Positions 1 to 6,734 of a stretch of 6,734 nucleotides of DNA are shown piece after piece. Location of the stretch: NCBI GenBank assembly GCA_003455945.1, contig DMPQ01000140.1, forward strand, positions 1 to 6,734, written 5' to 3'. This stretch comes from Planctomycetaceae bacterium (GTDB lineage Bacteria; Planctomycetota; Planctomycetia; Pirellulales; Pirellulaceae). The notes beneath the pieces are model-generated. The model did not search any database. It was not told the DNA's origin and saw only the letters and a program-made list of their open reading frames with translations. The position numbers and the translations under genes were made by a program. Each line of letters begins with the position of its first letter. Position 1 is the stretch's first letter.

Positions 1-44
1 TCCGGACCGGCCGCTCGTTTCGTCCTCGCGCCGCGGTATCGCCG

Positions 45-2219
45 ATGAACGCCGAACTCCGTCTCTGTCTCGTGCTGCATGACCACCAGCCGGTCGGCAA
101 CTTCGAACAGGTCTTCGAGCAGTCGTACGGCGAGAGCTACCTGCCGTTTCTCGAGACGTTCGAGCCGTACTCGGACCTCGCGATCTCGCTCCACACCAGC
201 GGACCGCTTCTGGAATGGCTCGAAGCGCGCCATCCGGAATACGTCGAGCGGCTGGCAGGACTCGTTGCAGCGGGGCGAGTCGAGATCGTCGGCGGCGCCT
301 TCTACGAGCCGATCCTGACGATGATCCCGTCGCGCGATCGGGTCGGCCAGATCGTCGGCTTCTCGCGGCACCTGCACGAGCGGTTCGGAGCGACGCCGCG
401 CGGCCTCTGGCTTCCGGAGCGAGTCTGGGAACAGTCGCTCGTGTCGGATCTGGCGCGGGCCGACATCGCCTACACGATTCTCGACGACTGTCACTTCCGC
501 AGCGCAGGGCTGGTCGACCATCAGCTGACCGGCCACTTCGTCACCGAAGATGACGGCCGCACCCTCGGTATCTTTCCCGGCAGCGAACGACTCCGCTACC
601 TGATCCCGTTCCGGTCGGTCGACGAGACGATCGAGCATCTGCGGGAACAGGCGCAGCGCGCACCGGGGAGTGTCGCCGTCTTTGCGGACGACGGCGAAAA
701 ATTCGGCACGTGGCCCGAGACGTATCGACACGTGCATCAGGAGGGGTGGCTGCGTCGCTTCTTCGATGCGCTCGTGCGAGAGCGTTCGTGGCTGCGGACC
801 GTCACGCTGGCGACCGCGCATGCCGAGACGACTCCGGTCGGACGCATCTACATCCCGGACGGCAGCTATCGCGAGATGACCGAGTGGGCGTTGCCGGTCG
901 AGCGACAGCAGGTGTTCGACGATCTGAAGCACCGCTTCGAACATGACGAGCGTTGGGGCGATCTGCGGTCGTTCGTCCGCGGCGGGAACTGGCGGAACTT
1001 CAAGGTCCGCTATCCCGAATCGAACGAGATGTACGCGCGGATGATGCACGTCAGCGCTCGATTGGCGCAGGCCGAGCAGGAGGGGTTCAACCCGCGGCTG
1101 TTGGCCGATGCTCGTCGCGAACTCTATCGCGGGCAGTGCAACTGCAGCTACTGGCATGGAGCGTTCGGAGGGATCTACCTGCCGCACCTGCGCCATGCGG
1201 TCCACTCGCATCTGATCCTCGCCGATACGCTGCTGGAACGCGCCGAGCGGACCGAGCCGACCTGGGTCGAGGCGACCGCGGACGACTACGACTTCGACAC
1301 CACCCCTGAAGTCCGCCTGGCGAACGATCGCCTGGTCGCCTGGATCGATCCCAGCGTCGGCGGACGGTTGTACGCGCTCGACGTCCGCGCCTTGCCGCTC
1401 GATCTCGGAGCGACGCTCGCGCGGCGTCCCGAGGCGTATCACGCCAAGGTGCGGCACGGCTCGTCCGGAAGCGGCGGAGAGGTCGCGAGCATTCACGATC
1501 GAGTCGTCTTCAAGCAACCGGGGCTCGACCGGATGCTGCAGTACGATCGCGATCTGCGGAAGAGTCTGATCGATCGGTTCCTCGATGCGGACCTCGATCC
1601 GGGAGCGATCGAGCGGAACGAGACGACCGACCACGGCGACTTCGCCGACGCCCCGTACGCCGCCAAGGTGCGGCGCAGCCCGCAGCGGATCCAGGTCCAG
1701 CTGCGCCGCGTCGGAACCGCCTGGGATCTTCCGGTGACGATCACCAAGGGAGTGACGCTCGAAGCCGGAAGCTCGGCGCTCGAGATCGCGTATCTGCTGG
1801 AAGGGCTTCCGCGCGATCGCTCGTTCCGCTTCGCGATCGAGTTCCACTTCGCGGGGCTGCCGGCCGGCGCCGACGATCGCTTCTTCCATCGCCTGGACGG
1901 TCAGCGTCTGGGGCAACTCGAAACGCGACTCGATCTCGAGTACGTCACCGATCTCTGCCTGACCGACTCGTGGCTGGGGCTCGATCTGCGCTGGACGGCG
2001 AATCGTCCGACCGGCCTGCTGACCTGGCCGATCGCCAGCGTCAGTCAGAGCGAAGGAGGATTCGAAGGGGTGCACCAGAGCGTGGCATTGCTGCCGCACT
2101 GGATGGTGCGAGGCGATGCTGCCGGTCGCTGGTCGGTCACGATGCGACTGGAAGCGGACACGACGCTGGCCGAATCGCGACGCCCGTTCGCACCGTTCGC
2201 TCAGACCGTTCCCCAGTAG
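45..2219 (+). CDS. GH57 family 4-alpha-glucanotransferase / alpha-amylase
   Basis: This 724-residue protein is a retaining glycoside hydrolase of family GH57. It probably transfers or hydrolyses alpha-1,4-glucan chains in the cytoplasm (glycogen or maltodextrin turnover); no signal peptide is visible. The family motifs occur in order: HQP at residues 14-16, GGAFYEPIL at 83-91, LWLPERVW at 121-128 with nucleophile Glu125, [12 protein letters not shown] at 213-224 with acid/base Asp215, and [16 protein letters not shown] at 368-383. These match, from memory, the Thermococcus litoralis 4-alpha-glucanotransferase (Glu123, Asp214). The catalytic barrel spans about residues 5-290, the helical central domain about 305-400 and the C-terminal beta-sandwich about 415-715. 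That architecture favours glucanotransferase/amylase over GH57 branching enzyme or amylopullulanase. The protein is about 65 residues longer than the archaeal enzyme. The frame is open to the window edge, but the ATG at 45 places the first barrel strand exactly as in the family. No clear Shine-Dalgarno is seen. The last 19 bases overlap the convergent dihydroorotase gene. Transferase versus hydrolase activity cannot be decided from sequence. Confidence 0.93.
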   Translation: MNAELRLCLVLHDHQPVGNFEQVFEQSYGESYLPFLETFEPYSDLAISLHTSGPLLEWLEARHPEYVERLAGLVAAGRVEIVGGAFYEPILTMIPSRDRVGQIVGFSRHLHERFGATPRGLWLPERVWEQSLVSDLARADIAYTILDDCHFRSAGLVDHQLTGHFVTEDDGRTLGIFPGSERLRYLIPFRSVDETIEHLREQAQRAPGSVAVFADDGEKFGTWPETYRHVHQEGWLRRFFDALVRERSWLRTVTLATAHAETTPVGRIYIPDGSYREMTEWALPVERQQVFDDLKHRFEHDERWGDLRSFVRGGNWRNFKVRYPESNEMYARMMHVSARLAQAEQEGFNPRLLADARRELYRGQCNCSYWHGAFGGIYLPHLRHAVHSHLILADTLLERAERTEPTWVEATADDYDFDTTPEVRLANDRLVAWIDPSVGGRLYALDVRALPLDLGATLARRPEAYHAKVRHGSSGSGGEVASIHDRVVFKQPGLDRMLQYDRDLRKSLIDRFLDADLDPGAIERNETTDHGDFADAPYAAKVRRSPQRIQVQLRRVGTAWDLPVTITKGVTLEAGSSALEIAYLLEGLPRDRSFRFAIEFHFAGLPAGADDRFFHRLDGQRLGQLETRLDLEYVTDLCLTDSWLGLDLRWTANRPTGLLTWPIASVSQSEGGFEGVHQSVALLPHWMVRGDAAGRWSVTMRLEADTTLAESRRPFAPFAQTVPQ

Positions 2220-3541
2220 CCTCCGCGCTCGTGCTCGAAACGGGCTTCGCGCCCGGTACCGCAGGGGCCGACCTTGTCCTCGCCGTTCTCGTAGCGATAC
2301 ACCTCGACGCCGTGGACCCAGGTCCGGATCGGCCAGCCGGTCAGCGTCGAGCCGTGCCACGGACTCCAGCGACTCTTGGTCAGCTGATTCTCGTCGAGGA
2401 TCGTCCGCTGCAGACGGGGATCGACAAGCACCAGATCGGCGTCGTAACCGACCGCGATCCGCCCCTTGCCGACCAGATCCCAGACCCTTGCCGGAGCGTC
2501 GCTCATCCAGTGCGCGATGCGGGCATAGTCGCAACCGCCGCGCGATGCCAGATCGAGCATCAGCGCCAGCGAGTTCTCGACCGCCGGCAAGCCGCTCGGG
2601 CACTGCGGATACGGCAACGCCTTTTCTTCGAGCGTATGCGGCGCGTGGTCGGTCGCGATCACCTGGATCGTTCCGTCCCGAAGCGCCGCGAGCAGCTGTC
2701 GATTGTCGTCGGCCGACTTGATGCTCGGGTTCATCTTGATGCGCGACCCGAGTCGCTCGTAGTCATCGACGTTGAAGAACAGGTGATGCGGACAGACTTC
2801 GGCGGTGATCAGACCGGCGTGGTCGACCAGCTCCGCCAGCTCGGCTCCGGTCGAAACGTGCAGCACGTGAAAGCGATGCCGATGCCGCTTCGCCAGATCG
2901 ATCGCTCGCCGAGTCGCGATCACCGCCGCGGGAACGTCGCGAATCCGACTGTGGACGGCGACGTCGGTCGAGCCGGCGAAGCGTTCGGCATTGCGCCGCA
3001 CCGTCGTCTCGTCCTCGCAATGCGCACAGATCGGCAGCGTCGTCTCGGCGAAGATCCGCTCGAGCGCCTCCTGTTCGTCGACCAGCAGATCACCGGTGCT
3101 CGACCCGATGAAGATCTTGATGCCGGGAGTCCGTTCGGCCGCGGCCAGTTCGGCGACGTTGGTCGGCGTCGCGCCGATGTAGAAGCCGTAGTTGACGCGG
3201 CAGCGAGTCGACGCGAGTCGAAGCTTGTCGTCGAGCCGCTGTCGATCGGTCGTCGTCGGCGACGTGTTCGGCATCTCGAGGAAGGTCGTCACGCCCCCCT
3301 TGGCACAGGCGGCCGTGGCTAGCGCCAGCGCCTCCTTGTGCTCCAGTCCCGGTTCGCGGAAGTGCACCTGGTCGTCGATCACCCCCGGCATCAGCATCAG
3401 CCCGCTCGCGTCGATCGTCTCGTCCGCGACCGTCACGTGAACCGGATCGATGTCGGCGATCCGCCCTTCCTCGACGACGACCGAGGCGGTGCGGATCCCG
3501 TCGGGAAAGACGACGTCGGCGTTGCGGATCCAGAGTCTCAT
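2201..3541 (-). CDS. pyrC: Dihydroorotase (amidohydrolase superfamily)
   Basis: This 446-residue cytosolic enzyme cyclises N-carbamoyl-L-aspartate to dihydroorotate, the third step of UMP synthesis. Amidohydrolase landmarks are an N-terminal beta segment (1-50), [14 protein letters not shown] at 52-65, Lys142 in [11 protein letters not shown] (the lysine usually carboxylated to bridge the metals), His174 in AHCEDE, His228 in HVLHVST, and catalytic Asp298 in IATDHAPH (295-302). The first metal motif reads Gln58-Val-His60 instead of the usual His-x-His. As I recall, this [10 protein letters not shown] variant is a known dihydroorotase subfamily, so the gene is probably functional, but allantoinase or hydantoinase cannot be fully excluded. 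The presence of pyrD in the same window supports the pyrimidine role. The frame is open 123 codons further upstream to 3910, but that stretch is Arg/Ser-rich without family similarity and would run antisense into the decarboxylase gene; the ATG at 3541 opens directly with the family's first strand ([15 protein letters not shown]). The 3' end overlaps the GH57 gene by 19 bases. Confidence 0.9.
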   Translation of the reverse strand: MRLWIRNADVVFPDGIRTASVVVEEGRIADIDPVHVTVADETIDASGLMLMPGVIDDQVHFREPGLEHKEALALATAACAKGGVTTFLEMPNTSPTTTDRQRLDDKLRLASTRCRVNYGFYIGATPTNVAELAAAERTPGIKIFIGSSTGDLLVDEQEALERIFAETTLPICAHCEDETTVRRNAERFAGSTDVAVHSRIRDVPAAVIATRRAIDLAKRHRHRFHVLHVSTGAELAELVDHAGLITAEVCPHHLFFNVDDYERLGSRIKMNPSIKSADDNRQLLAALRDGTIQVIATDHAPHTLEEKALPYPQCPSGLPAVENSLALMLDLASRGGCDYARIAHWMSDAPARVWDLVGKGRIAVGYDADLVLVDPRLQRTILDENQLTKSRWSPWHGSTLTGWPIRTWVHGVEVYRYENGEDKVGPCGTGREARFEHERGGYWGTV

Positions 3542-3542
3542 G

Positions 3543-3556
3543 GGAATCGCGATTCC
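3543..3556. repeat. 14-base perfect palindrome at the pyrC start
   Basis: GGAATCGCGATTCC is its own reverse complement and ends one base before the pyrC initiation codon. It occupies the place where a ribosome binding site would be expected. It could be an operator or a start-masking hairpin. In a GC-rich sequence full of GATC/CGCG words, a 14-base palindrome somewhere in 6.7 kb is not rare, so only its position makes it notable. Confidence 0.45.
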
Positions 3557-3558
3557 GT

Positions 3559-3576
3559 GGCAGGGCAGGGCAGGGG
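3559..3576 (+). repeat. Short G-rich tandem repeat (GGGCA-type)
   Basis: The plus strand reads GG-CA-GGG-CA-GGG-CA-GGGG, a 5-base unit repeated with two-base CA spacers. Four G-runs with very short loops can form a two-tetrad G-quadruplex; three tetrads would fail because the first run has only two Gs. In the pyrC transcript the same stretch would be C-rich, about 18 bases upstream of the start codon. The repeat is seen directly; a structural or regulatory role is inference. Confidence 0.4.
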
Positions 3577-3770
3577 AGATCGAGTCGCGCAAGTCGCCGG
3601 AGAGCGAACGACGCGTTCGGCCCATCTTCGCCGATCGCCCCCGGTCCGACCAAGTGGGGCAGGGGGGAGGCCCTCGACGGTCGTCCCCGATTACTTCGGA
3701 CGGCATCACCGAGGTACAACGAATCGTCGCGTTTTCGACGCCCACCGCCTCTCGATCGCACGGGTCTCCG

Positions 3771-5372
3771 ATGAATCCCGATCGCCTCCGCCACCTGACC
3801 GACACCTTCTTCAGCGTCCCGAAGAGGCAACTCGTCGAGATCTTCCGCGAGCTGCTCGATGCGGTCGAAGCCGAAGGGCATCTGCCGCCCGGGGGTCTGA
3901 TGAGCCGCAACTACGAGACGGCTCAGGCGAATCCCGAGATCCATGTCCTGCCGGGGAATCTGAAGGACGCGCGCGATGCGGTCTTTCCGTTCTTCTGGGG
4001 CACCGACAGCTGGAACTCCGACCTGCATCTCGAAAACGTCAAAGGCCCGGCCAACGCCGCGTCGATGGTCGGCGCGCTCGCCTGTCTGCTGAAGAACCCG
4101 AACCTCTGCGTCGACACGTATTGCCTGAGATCGAACGAGCTCGAGGTGAAGGCGATCACGGCGCTCGCCAACCTGATCTTCTATCACACCCAAACGCCGT
4201 GGGGCGTCTTCACGATGGGCGGGACGATCTCGAATCTCTATGCCGGCAAGATCGGCATCGAGAAGGTCGCTCCCGGCACGATGCATCACGGGCTGACCGG
4301 TCCGCGCGTCGTCGGTCTCGTCTCGCAGGCCGCGCACTACTCGAACAAGACGCTCGCCGGCTGGCTCGGCATCGGCACCGACAACCTGATCTCGATCCCG
4401 ACCGCTCCGGACTGTTCGATGCGTCTGGACCTGCTCGAAGCGACGCTGCACGAGCTGTATGACCAGGGGGCGCGAGTCGCGTTCGTCATCGCCACCTTCG
4501 GCACGACCGACGCCTACGGGATCGACGATCTGGCGGGGATTCGGGCGATCGTCGAACGAGTCGCTCGGGCGCACGAGGCTATCGTTCCTCATCTGCATGC
4601 CGACGCCGCCGTCGGTTGGACCAGCTGCTTCCTGACCGAGTACGACCTCGAGCGGAACGAGCTGCAGATGAGCGACGAGCTGCTCGAGCGAGTCGGGCGA
4701 CTGCGCCGCGCGGCGGAAGGCTTCCGAACCGTCGACAGCGTGACGATCGACTTCCACAAGATGGGCTGGGGACACTATCCCGGCAGCGCGTTCATCGTCA
4801 ACCGCCGCGAAGAGCTGCGATATCTGCTTCGCGAGAAGCAGGAGGTGCCGTACTTCAGCGAGGCGGACTATCGGCACGATCCGGCGCTCTTCACGCTCGA
4901 ATGCTCGCGCCCCGGCCTCGGTCCGTACAGCGTGATGGCGTCGCTCGCCGGCATCGGCCTGCAGGGATACCAGTTGCTGACGGCGCGCATGATCGAACTG
5001 GCGTCGACGCTCAAGGCGCGTCTGGAGCGGCTCGAGAACTGCAAGGTGCTGAACTTCGAGACGCCGGGCCCGAGCGTCGTCTTCTGGGTCCTGCCTCGGG
5101 GGCGCGATGCCAAACGGATCTACGAACAGGTCGTTGCCGGGACGTTGCCGGTCGAGTCGCGGCAACGATTCTTCTCCGAGATCCGCCGGCTGTTCGAGAA
5201 GCGTCAGCAGTCGATCGATCCGAAGGTCGACGCACGGCTGAGCTTCACCAGCTCGATGGGCTATCTGCCCGAAGGAATCCCGCTGCCGGCCTGGAAGGCG
5301 GTCTTCTTCCATCCGCGGACCGACGAACAGGTGATCGATCGGATCGTCAGCGGGATCGAGGATCTGGTCTGA
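3771..5372 (+). CDS. PLP-dependent group II amino-acid decarboxylase, substrate unknown
   Basis: This 533-residue cytosolic protein has the pyridoxal-phosphate fold of the glutamate/aromatic amino-acid decarboxylase family, which converts an amino acid to its amine plus CO2. Visible landmarks are [11 protein letters not shown] at 150-160 (cofactor phosphate loop), His189 in [16 protein letters not shown] (ring-stacking histidine), [13 protein letters not shown] at 241-253, [10 protein letters not shown] at 274-283 with Asp278 (pyridine-nitrogen contact), and [15 protein letters not shown] at 327-341 with the Schiff-base Lys330. The C-terminal small domain runs from about 400. The substrate cannot be read from sequence: glutamate, aspartate, diaminobutyrate or an aromatic amino acid are all possible. 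The frame is open upstream to 3450, but that would run through the pyrC start region with Arg/Ser/Pro-rich sequence; the ATG at 3771 opens a natural helical N-terminus ([20 protein letters not shown]). The gene lies between pyrC (divergent) and pyrD (convergent), each on the other strand, so it is probably a single-gene transcription unit. Confidence 0.86.
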   Translation: MNPDRLRHLTDTFFSVPKRQLVEIFRELLDAVEAEGHLPPGGLMSRNYETAQANPEIHVLPGNLKDARDAVFPFFWGTDSWNSDLHLENVKGPANAASMVGALACLLKNPNLCVDTYCLRSNELEVKAITALANLIFYHTQTPWGVFTMGGTISNLYAGKIGIEKVAPGTMHHGLTGPRVVGLVSQAAHYSNKTLAGWLGIGTDNLISIPTAPDCSMRLDLLEATLHELYDQGARVAFVIATFGTTDAYGIDDLAGIRAIVERVARAHEAIVPHLHADAAVGWTSCFLTEYDLERNELQMSDELLERVGRLRRAAEGFRTVDSVTIDFHKMGWGHYPGSAFIVNRREELRYLLREKQEVPYFSEADYRHDPALFTLECSRPGLGPYSVMASLAGIGLQGYQLLTARMIELASTLKARLERLENCKVLNFETPGPSVVFWVLPRGRDAKRIYEQVVAGTLPVESRQRFFSEIRRLFEKRQQSIDPKVDARLSFTSSMGYLPEGIPLPAWKAVFFHPRTDEQVIDRIVSGIEDLV

Positions 5373-5392
5373 GACGACAAGCGGATCGCGCT

Positions 5393-5421
5393 GCGGCGCA
5401 CCGCTCGGCGTCGCGCGCCGC
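5393..5421. terminator. GC hairpin between convergent genes, possible terminator
   Basis: GCGGCGC (5393-5399) and GCGCCGC (5415-5421) form a perfect 7-base-pair stem around a 15-base loop. It sits in the 72-base gap between the stops of the decarboxylase and pyrD. It could end transcripts from both sides, but neither strand has a T-run after the stem, so it is not a standard intrinsic terminator. Confidence 0.3.
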
Positions 5422-5444
5422 GACTCCGATCAGCTCGATTCGAC

Positions 5445-6536
5445 TCAGTTCAGATCGCGTCCGACCGCGTCGTCCAGATGCTTCAGACCGGCTCGCTCCA
5501 GCCGTTCGATCAGACCGCGATGCAGTCGCTTCACGAACCAGGGGCCTTCATAGACCAGGCCGGTATAGACCTGCAGCAGCGAAGCGCCGGCGCCGATCAT
5601 TCGCCACGCGTCGTCGGCATCGAAGATCCCGCCGACGCCGATGATCGGCAGCTTCCCCTGAGTGCGCCGATAGAGACCGGCGACCACCTCGCGACTCCGC
5701 TCGGTCAGCGGCTTGCCCGAGAGCCCGCCGGCTCCGATCTGCCGGACCGTTTCGGCGTCGGTCTTCAGCCCTTCGCGACCGATCGTCGTGTTGGTCGCGA
5801 TCAGTCCGGCGAGTCGGCAGCTCGCGGCGAGGTCGGCGATGTCGTCGAGCTGCGATTCCTCGAGATCGGGCGCGATCTTCAGCAGCAGCGGCAAGGGGCG
5901 CGATCGGGCCGCGTTCTCCTGCTGCAGTGCCGCGAGGAGTCGCTGCAGCGGTTCGCGATCCTGCAGCTGCCGCAGTCCGGGCGTGTTCGGACTGCTGACG
6001 TTGACCGTCACGTAATCGGCCATGTCGGCCAGCCGCCGGAAACTCGTCAGATAGTCCTCGAGCGCCTCGTCGTTCGGCGTGATCTTGCTCTTGCCGATGT
6101 TGATTCCGAGCGGGACGCGCGACTTGGGGGCGCGCTTCAGTCGGTCCGCCGCTGCCGCACTGCCGCCGTTGTTGAACCCCATCCGGTTGATGACCGCTCG
6201 GTCGGCCGGCAGCCGAAACAGACGCGGCTGGGGGTTGCCCGGTTGCGAGTGCGCCGTGAGCGTCCCGACTTCGACGAAGCCGAAGCCGATCGCCGGCAAC
6301 TCGCGGATCAGCATCGCATCCTTGTCGAAGCCGGCGGCCAAACCGACCGGCGCCGGAAACGACAACCCGAATCGCTCGGTGGCCAGGCGCGGATCGACGA
6401 CGCGCGTCGTCGATCCGATCGCCGCGAGCAGGCCGGGGACTCGACCGGCCATGCGGAGCGAACCGATGCCGAGATGATGCGCCCGCTCGGCCGAGAAACG
6501 GAACAGGAGCGGGCGCAGGATCGATCGCCAGATCAT
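5445..6536 (-). CDS. pyrD: Dihydroorotate dehydrogenase (quinone), class 2
   Basis: This 363-residue flavoprotein oxidises dihydroorotate to orotate in UMP synthesis, passing electrons through FMN to the quinone pool. It is peripheral to the inner membrane. The N-terminal extension (1-45, opening MIWRSILRPLLFRFSAERAHH) is the quinone and membrane-binding segment that marks class 2. The FMN barrel follows: VGLAAGFDKDA at 64-74, VGTLT at 90-94, INRMGFNNGG at 116-125, VNVSSPNTPGLR at 178-189 with catalytic Ser182, Lys220 in LLLKIAPD, TNTT at 248-251, GGLSGKPL at 270-277, GVGGI at 300-304 and QVYTGLVYEGP at 322-332. No key residue is missing. The E. coli enzyme has 336 residues; the difference is mostly at the two ends and in loops. 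The start is 3 bases after the stop of an upstream S1-like gene in the same frame, so translation is probably coupled. A 28-base palindrome lies within codons 40-49. Confidence 0.96.
   Translation of the reverse strand: MIWRSILRPLLFRFSAERAHHLGIGSLRMAGRVPGLLAAIGSTTRVVDPRLATERFGLSFPAPVGLAAGFDKDAMLIRELPAIGFGFVEVGTLTAHSQPGNPQPRLFRLPADRAVINRMGFNNGGSAAAADRLKRAPKSRVPLGINIGKSKITPNDEALEDYLTSFRRLADMADYVTVNVSSPNTPGLRQLQDREPLQRLLAALQQENAARSRPLPLLLKIAPDLEESQLDDIADLAASCRLAGLIATNTTIGREGLKTDAETVRQIGAGGLSGKPLTERSREVVAGLYRRTQGKLPIIGVGGIFDADDAWRMIGAGASLLQVYTGLVYEGPWFVKRLHRGLIERLERAGLKHLDDAVGRDLN
6390..6417. repeat. 28-base perfect palindrome inside pyrD
   Basis: The left arm CGGATCGACGACGC is followed immediately by its exact reverse complement, with no spacer and no mismatch; the centre lies between 6403 and 6404. 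It spans pyrD codons 40-49. Because it is in register with the frame, both strands encode GSTTRVVDP. In RNA it can fold into a stem of about 12 base pairs with a CGCG loop, 119 bases into the pyrD message. It falls in the linker between the membrane segment and the FMN barrel, where the protein family is least constrained. Its function is unknown. Confidence 0.9.
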
Positions 6537-6539
6537 CGG

Positions 6540-6734
6540 CTACCAGTTGAGACCGAAGCGGTCACCCCCCGATTCGCGATCGCGACCTCCCTTGAGGTCC
6601 CCCGCACGCTTCGGCACGATCGACTCGCGCGGCGTGTCGTCCTCGACCACCTCGGCCTTTTCGTTCGAGGCACGCTGCGGCGCCTGGACCAGCGCCTTGA
6701 GCGAGAGGCCCATCTTCTGCCCCTCGCCGTCGAC
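6540..6734 (-). CDS. Probable S1-domain RNA-binding protein, C-terminal fragment
   Basis: The last 64 codons of a minus-strand gene are visible, ending in TAG at 6542-6540; the gene continues past the right edge. The visible part opens VDGEGQKMGLSLKALVQAP, which resembles the final strand of an S1 (OB-fold) RNA-binding domain; ribosomal protein S1 repeats commonly end 'D..xRISLSLKAL'. A charged, probably disordered tail follows (about residues 21-60), with an acidic patch (VVEDD) and then a Gly/Arg stretch (KGGRDRESGGDRFG), ending GLNW. It may be ribosomal protein S1 or a related S1-domain protein; one partial strand is thin evidence for the family, although the frame itself looks genuinely coding. 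Only 3 bases separate its stop from the pyrD ATG, which indicates one operon with coupled translation. A perfect 12-base palindrome, TCGCGATCGCGA, lies in the tail at 6574-6585. Confidence 0.65.
   Translation of the reverse strand, partial: VDGEGQKMGLSLKALVQAPQRASNEKAEVVEDDTPRESIVPKRAGDLKGGRDRESGGDRFGLNW

Larger units (their letters stand above)
3542..3770. promoter_or_regulatory. Divergent intergenic region, pyrC / decarboxylase
   Basis: These 229 bases separate two divergent start codons and must hold promoters for both genes. The half near the decarboxylase is the less GC-rich part. The best -10-like word there is TACAAC at 3715-3720, but only the poor -35 match TTACTT (3691-3696, 18-base spacer) precedes it, so the promoter call is weak. 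A small hairpin (CGTCG...CGACG, about 3726-3741, six-base loop) would lie in the decarboxylase leader. The half near pyrC holds a 14-base palindrome and a G-rich repeat, listed separately. No Shine-Dalgarno is evident before either start, and no riboswitch or leader peptide is recognised. Confidence 0.4.

Noticed and set aside
1970..3322. 450-codon open frame on the plus strand
   Set aside because: It covers the end of the GH57 gene in another frame and then runs antisense to dihydroorotase. It is Arg-rich, without motifs, and is explained by the codon bias of the real genes.
3443..3463. Inverted repeat CGGATCG...CGATCCG inside pyrC
   Set aside because: A 7-base stem with a 7-base spacer in DNA rich in GATCG words is expected by chance.
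3450..3770. Upstream extension of the decarboxylase, including an ATG at 3540 that overlaps the pyrC start
   Set aside because: The extra residues are low-complexity Arg/Ser/Pro-rich, unlike the family, and would cover the pyrC start and its upstream region. The ATG at 3771 gives a normal N-terminus.
3542..3910. 123-codon upstream extension of dihydroorotase
   Set aside because: It would overlap the decarboxylase gene by 140 bases antisense and adds no amidohydrolase sequence; the family's first strand begins at the ATG at 3541.
3090..5312. 740-codon open frame on the minus strand
   Set aside because: It runs antisense through the PLP decarboxylase and in another frame of pyrC. Its product is Arg/Asp-rich with no recognisable domain, as expected for a GC-rich shadow frame opposite a real gene.
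6079..6477. 132-codon plus-strand frame opposite pyrD
   Set aside because: It shares the peptide GSTTRVVDP with PyrD, but only because of the palindrome. The rest is low-complexity shadow sequence.
6534..6542. TAG between the S1-like gene and pyrD as a readthrough codon making a fusion protein
   Set aside because: The S1-like tail ends naturally and pyrD has a complete typical class 2 N-terminus, so a normal stop with re-initiation is simpler.
1..6734. Search for CRISPR arrays, insertion sequences, tRNAs, toxin-antitoxin pairs or defence genes
   Set aside because: No regularly spaced repeats, transposase motifs, cloverleaf sequence or small paired genes were seen; the window is filled by metabolic genes.

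Overview
The window is GC-rich DNA carrying four complete protein genes and the 3' end of a fifth. It is packed tightly. I see no rRNA, tRNA, CRISPR array, insertion sequence or phage gene. Taken together, the genes suggest a Gram-negative-type environmental bacterium, with a planctomycete as my best guess. That guess rests on the GC-rich codon use, the lack of clear Shine-Dalgarno motifs, a dihydroorotase of the '[10 protein letters not shown]' subfamily (which I recall from Bacteroidetes-like lineages), and an S1-type protein ending in a Gly/Arg-rich tail. It is inference only, since no phylogenetic marker gene is complete here.

Layout from left to right: (1) 45-2219 (+), a GH57 glycoside hydrolase of the 4-alpha-glucanotransferase/alpha-amylase type, all catalytic motifs intact. 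(2) 2201-3541 (-), a dihydroorotase (pyrC role), convergent with gene 1 and overlapping it by 19 bases. (3) 3542-3770, a 229-base divergent intergenic region, which holds a 14-base palindrome touching the pyrC start and a G-rich tandem repeat. (4) 3771-5372 (+), a PLP-dependent group II amino-acid decarboxylase of unknown substrate. (5) 5373-5444, a short convergent gap with one GC hairpin. (6) 5445-6536 (-), a class 2 (quinone) dihydroorotate dehydrogenase, pyrD. (7) 6540-6734 (-), the C-terminal 64 codons of a probable S1-domain RNA-binding protein, which runs off the right edge and stops only 3 bases before the pyrD start.

Function: PyrC and PyrD catalyse consecutive steps of de novo UMP synthesis (carbamoyl-aspartate to dihydroorotate to orotate). 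They lie on the same strand but are separated by a decarboxylase gene on the opposite strand, so they cannot share one simple transcript without running antisense through it. pyrD instead looks translationally coupled to the S1-like gene. The GH57 enzyme belongs to glycogen/maltodextrin metabolism and has no evident link to the pyrimidine genes.

The most unusual sequence feature is a perfect, spacer-free 28-base palindrome inside pyrD (6390-6417). It falls at the junction between the membrane-binding N-terminal segment and the FMN barrel, and it makes both strands encode the same peptide, GSTTRVVDP. Otherwise the window looks like an ordinary housekeeping region. I did not find a convincing undescribed multi-gene system.
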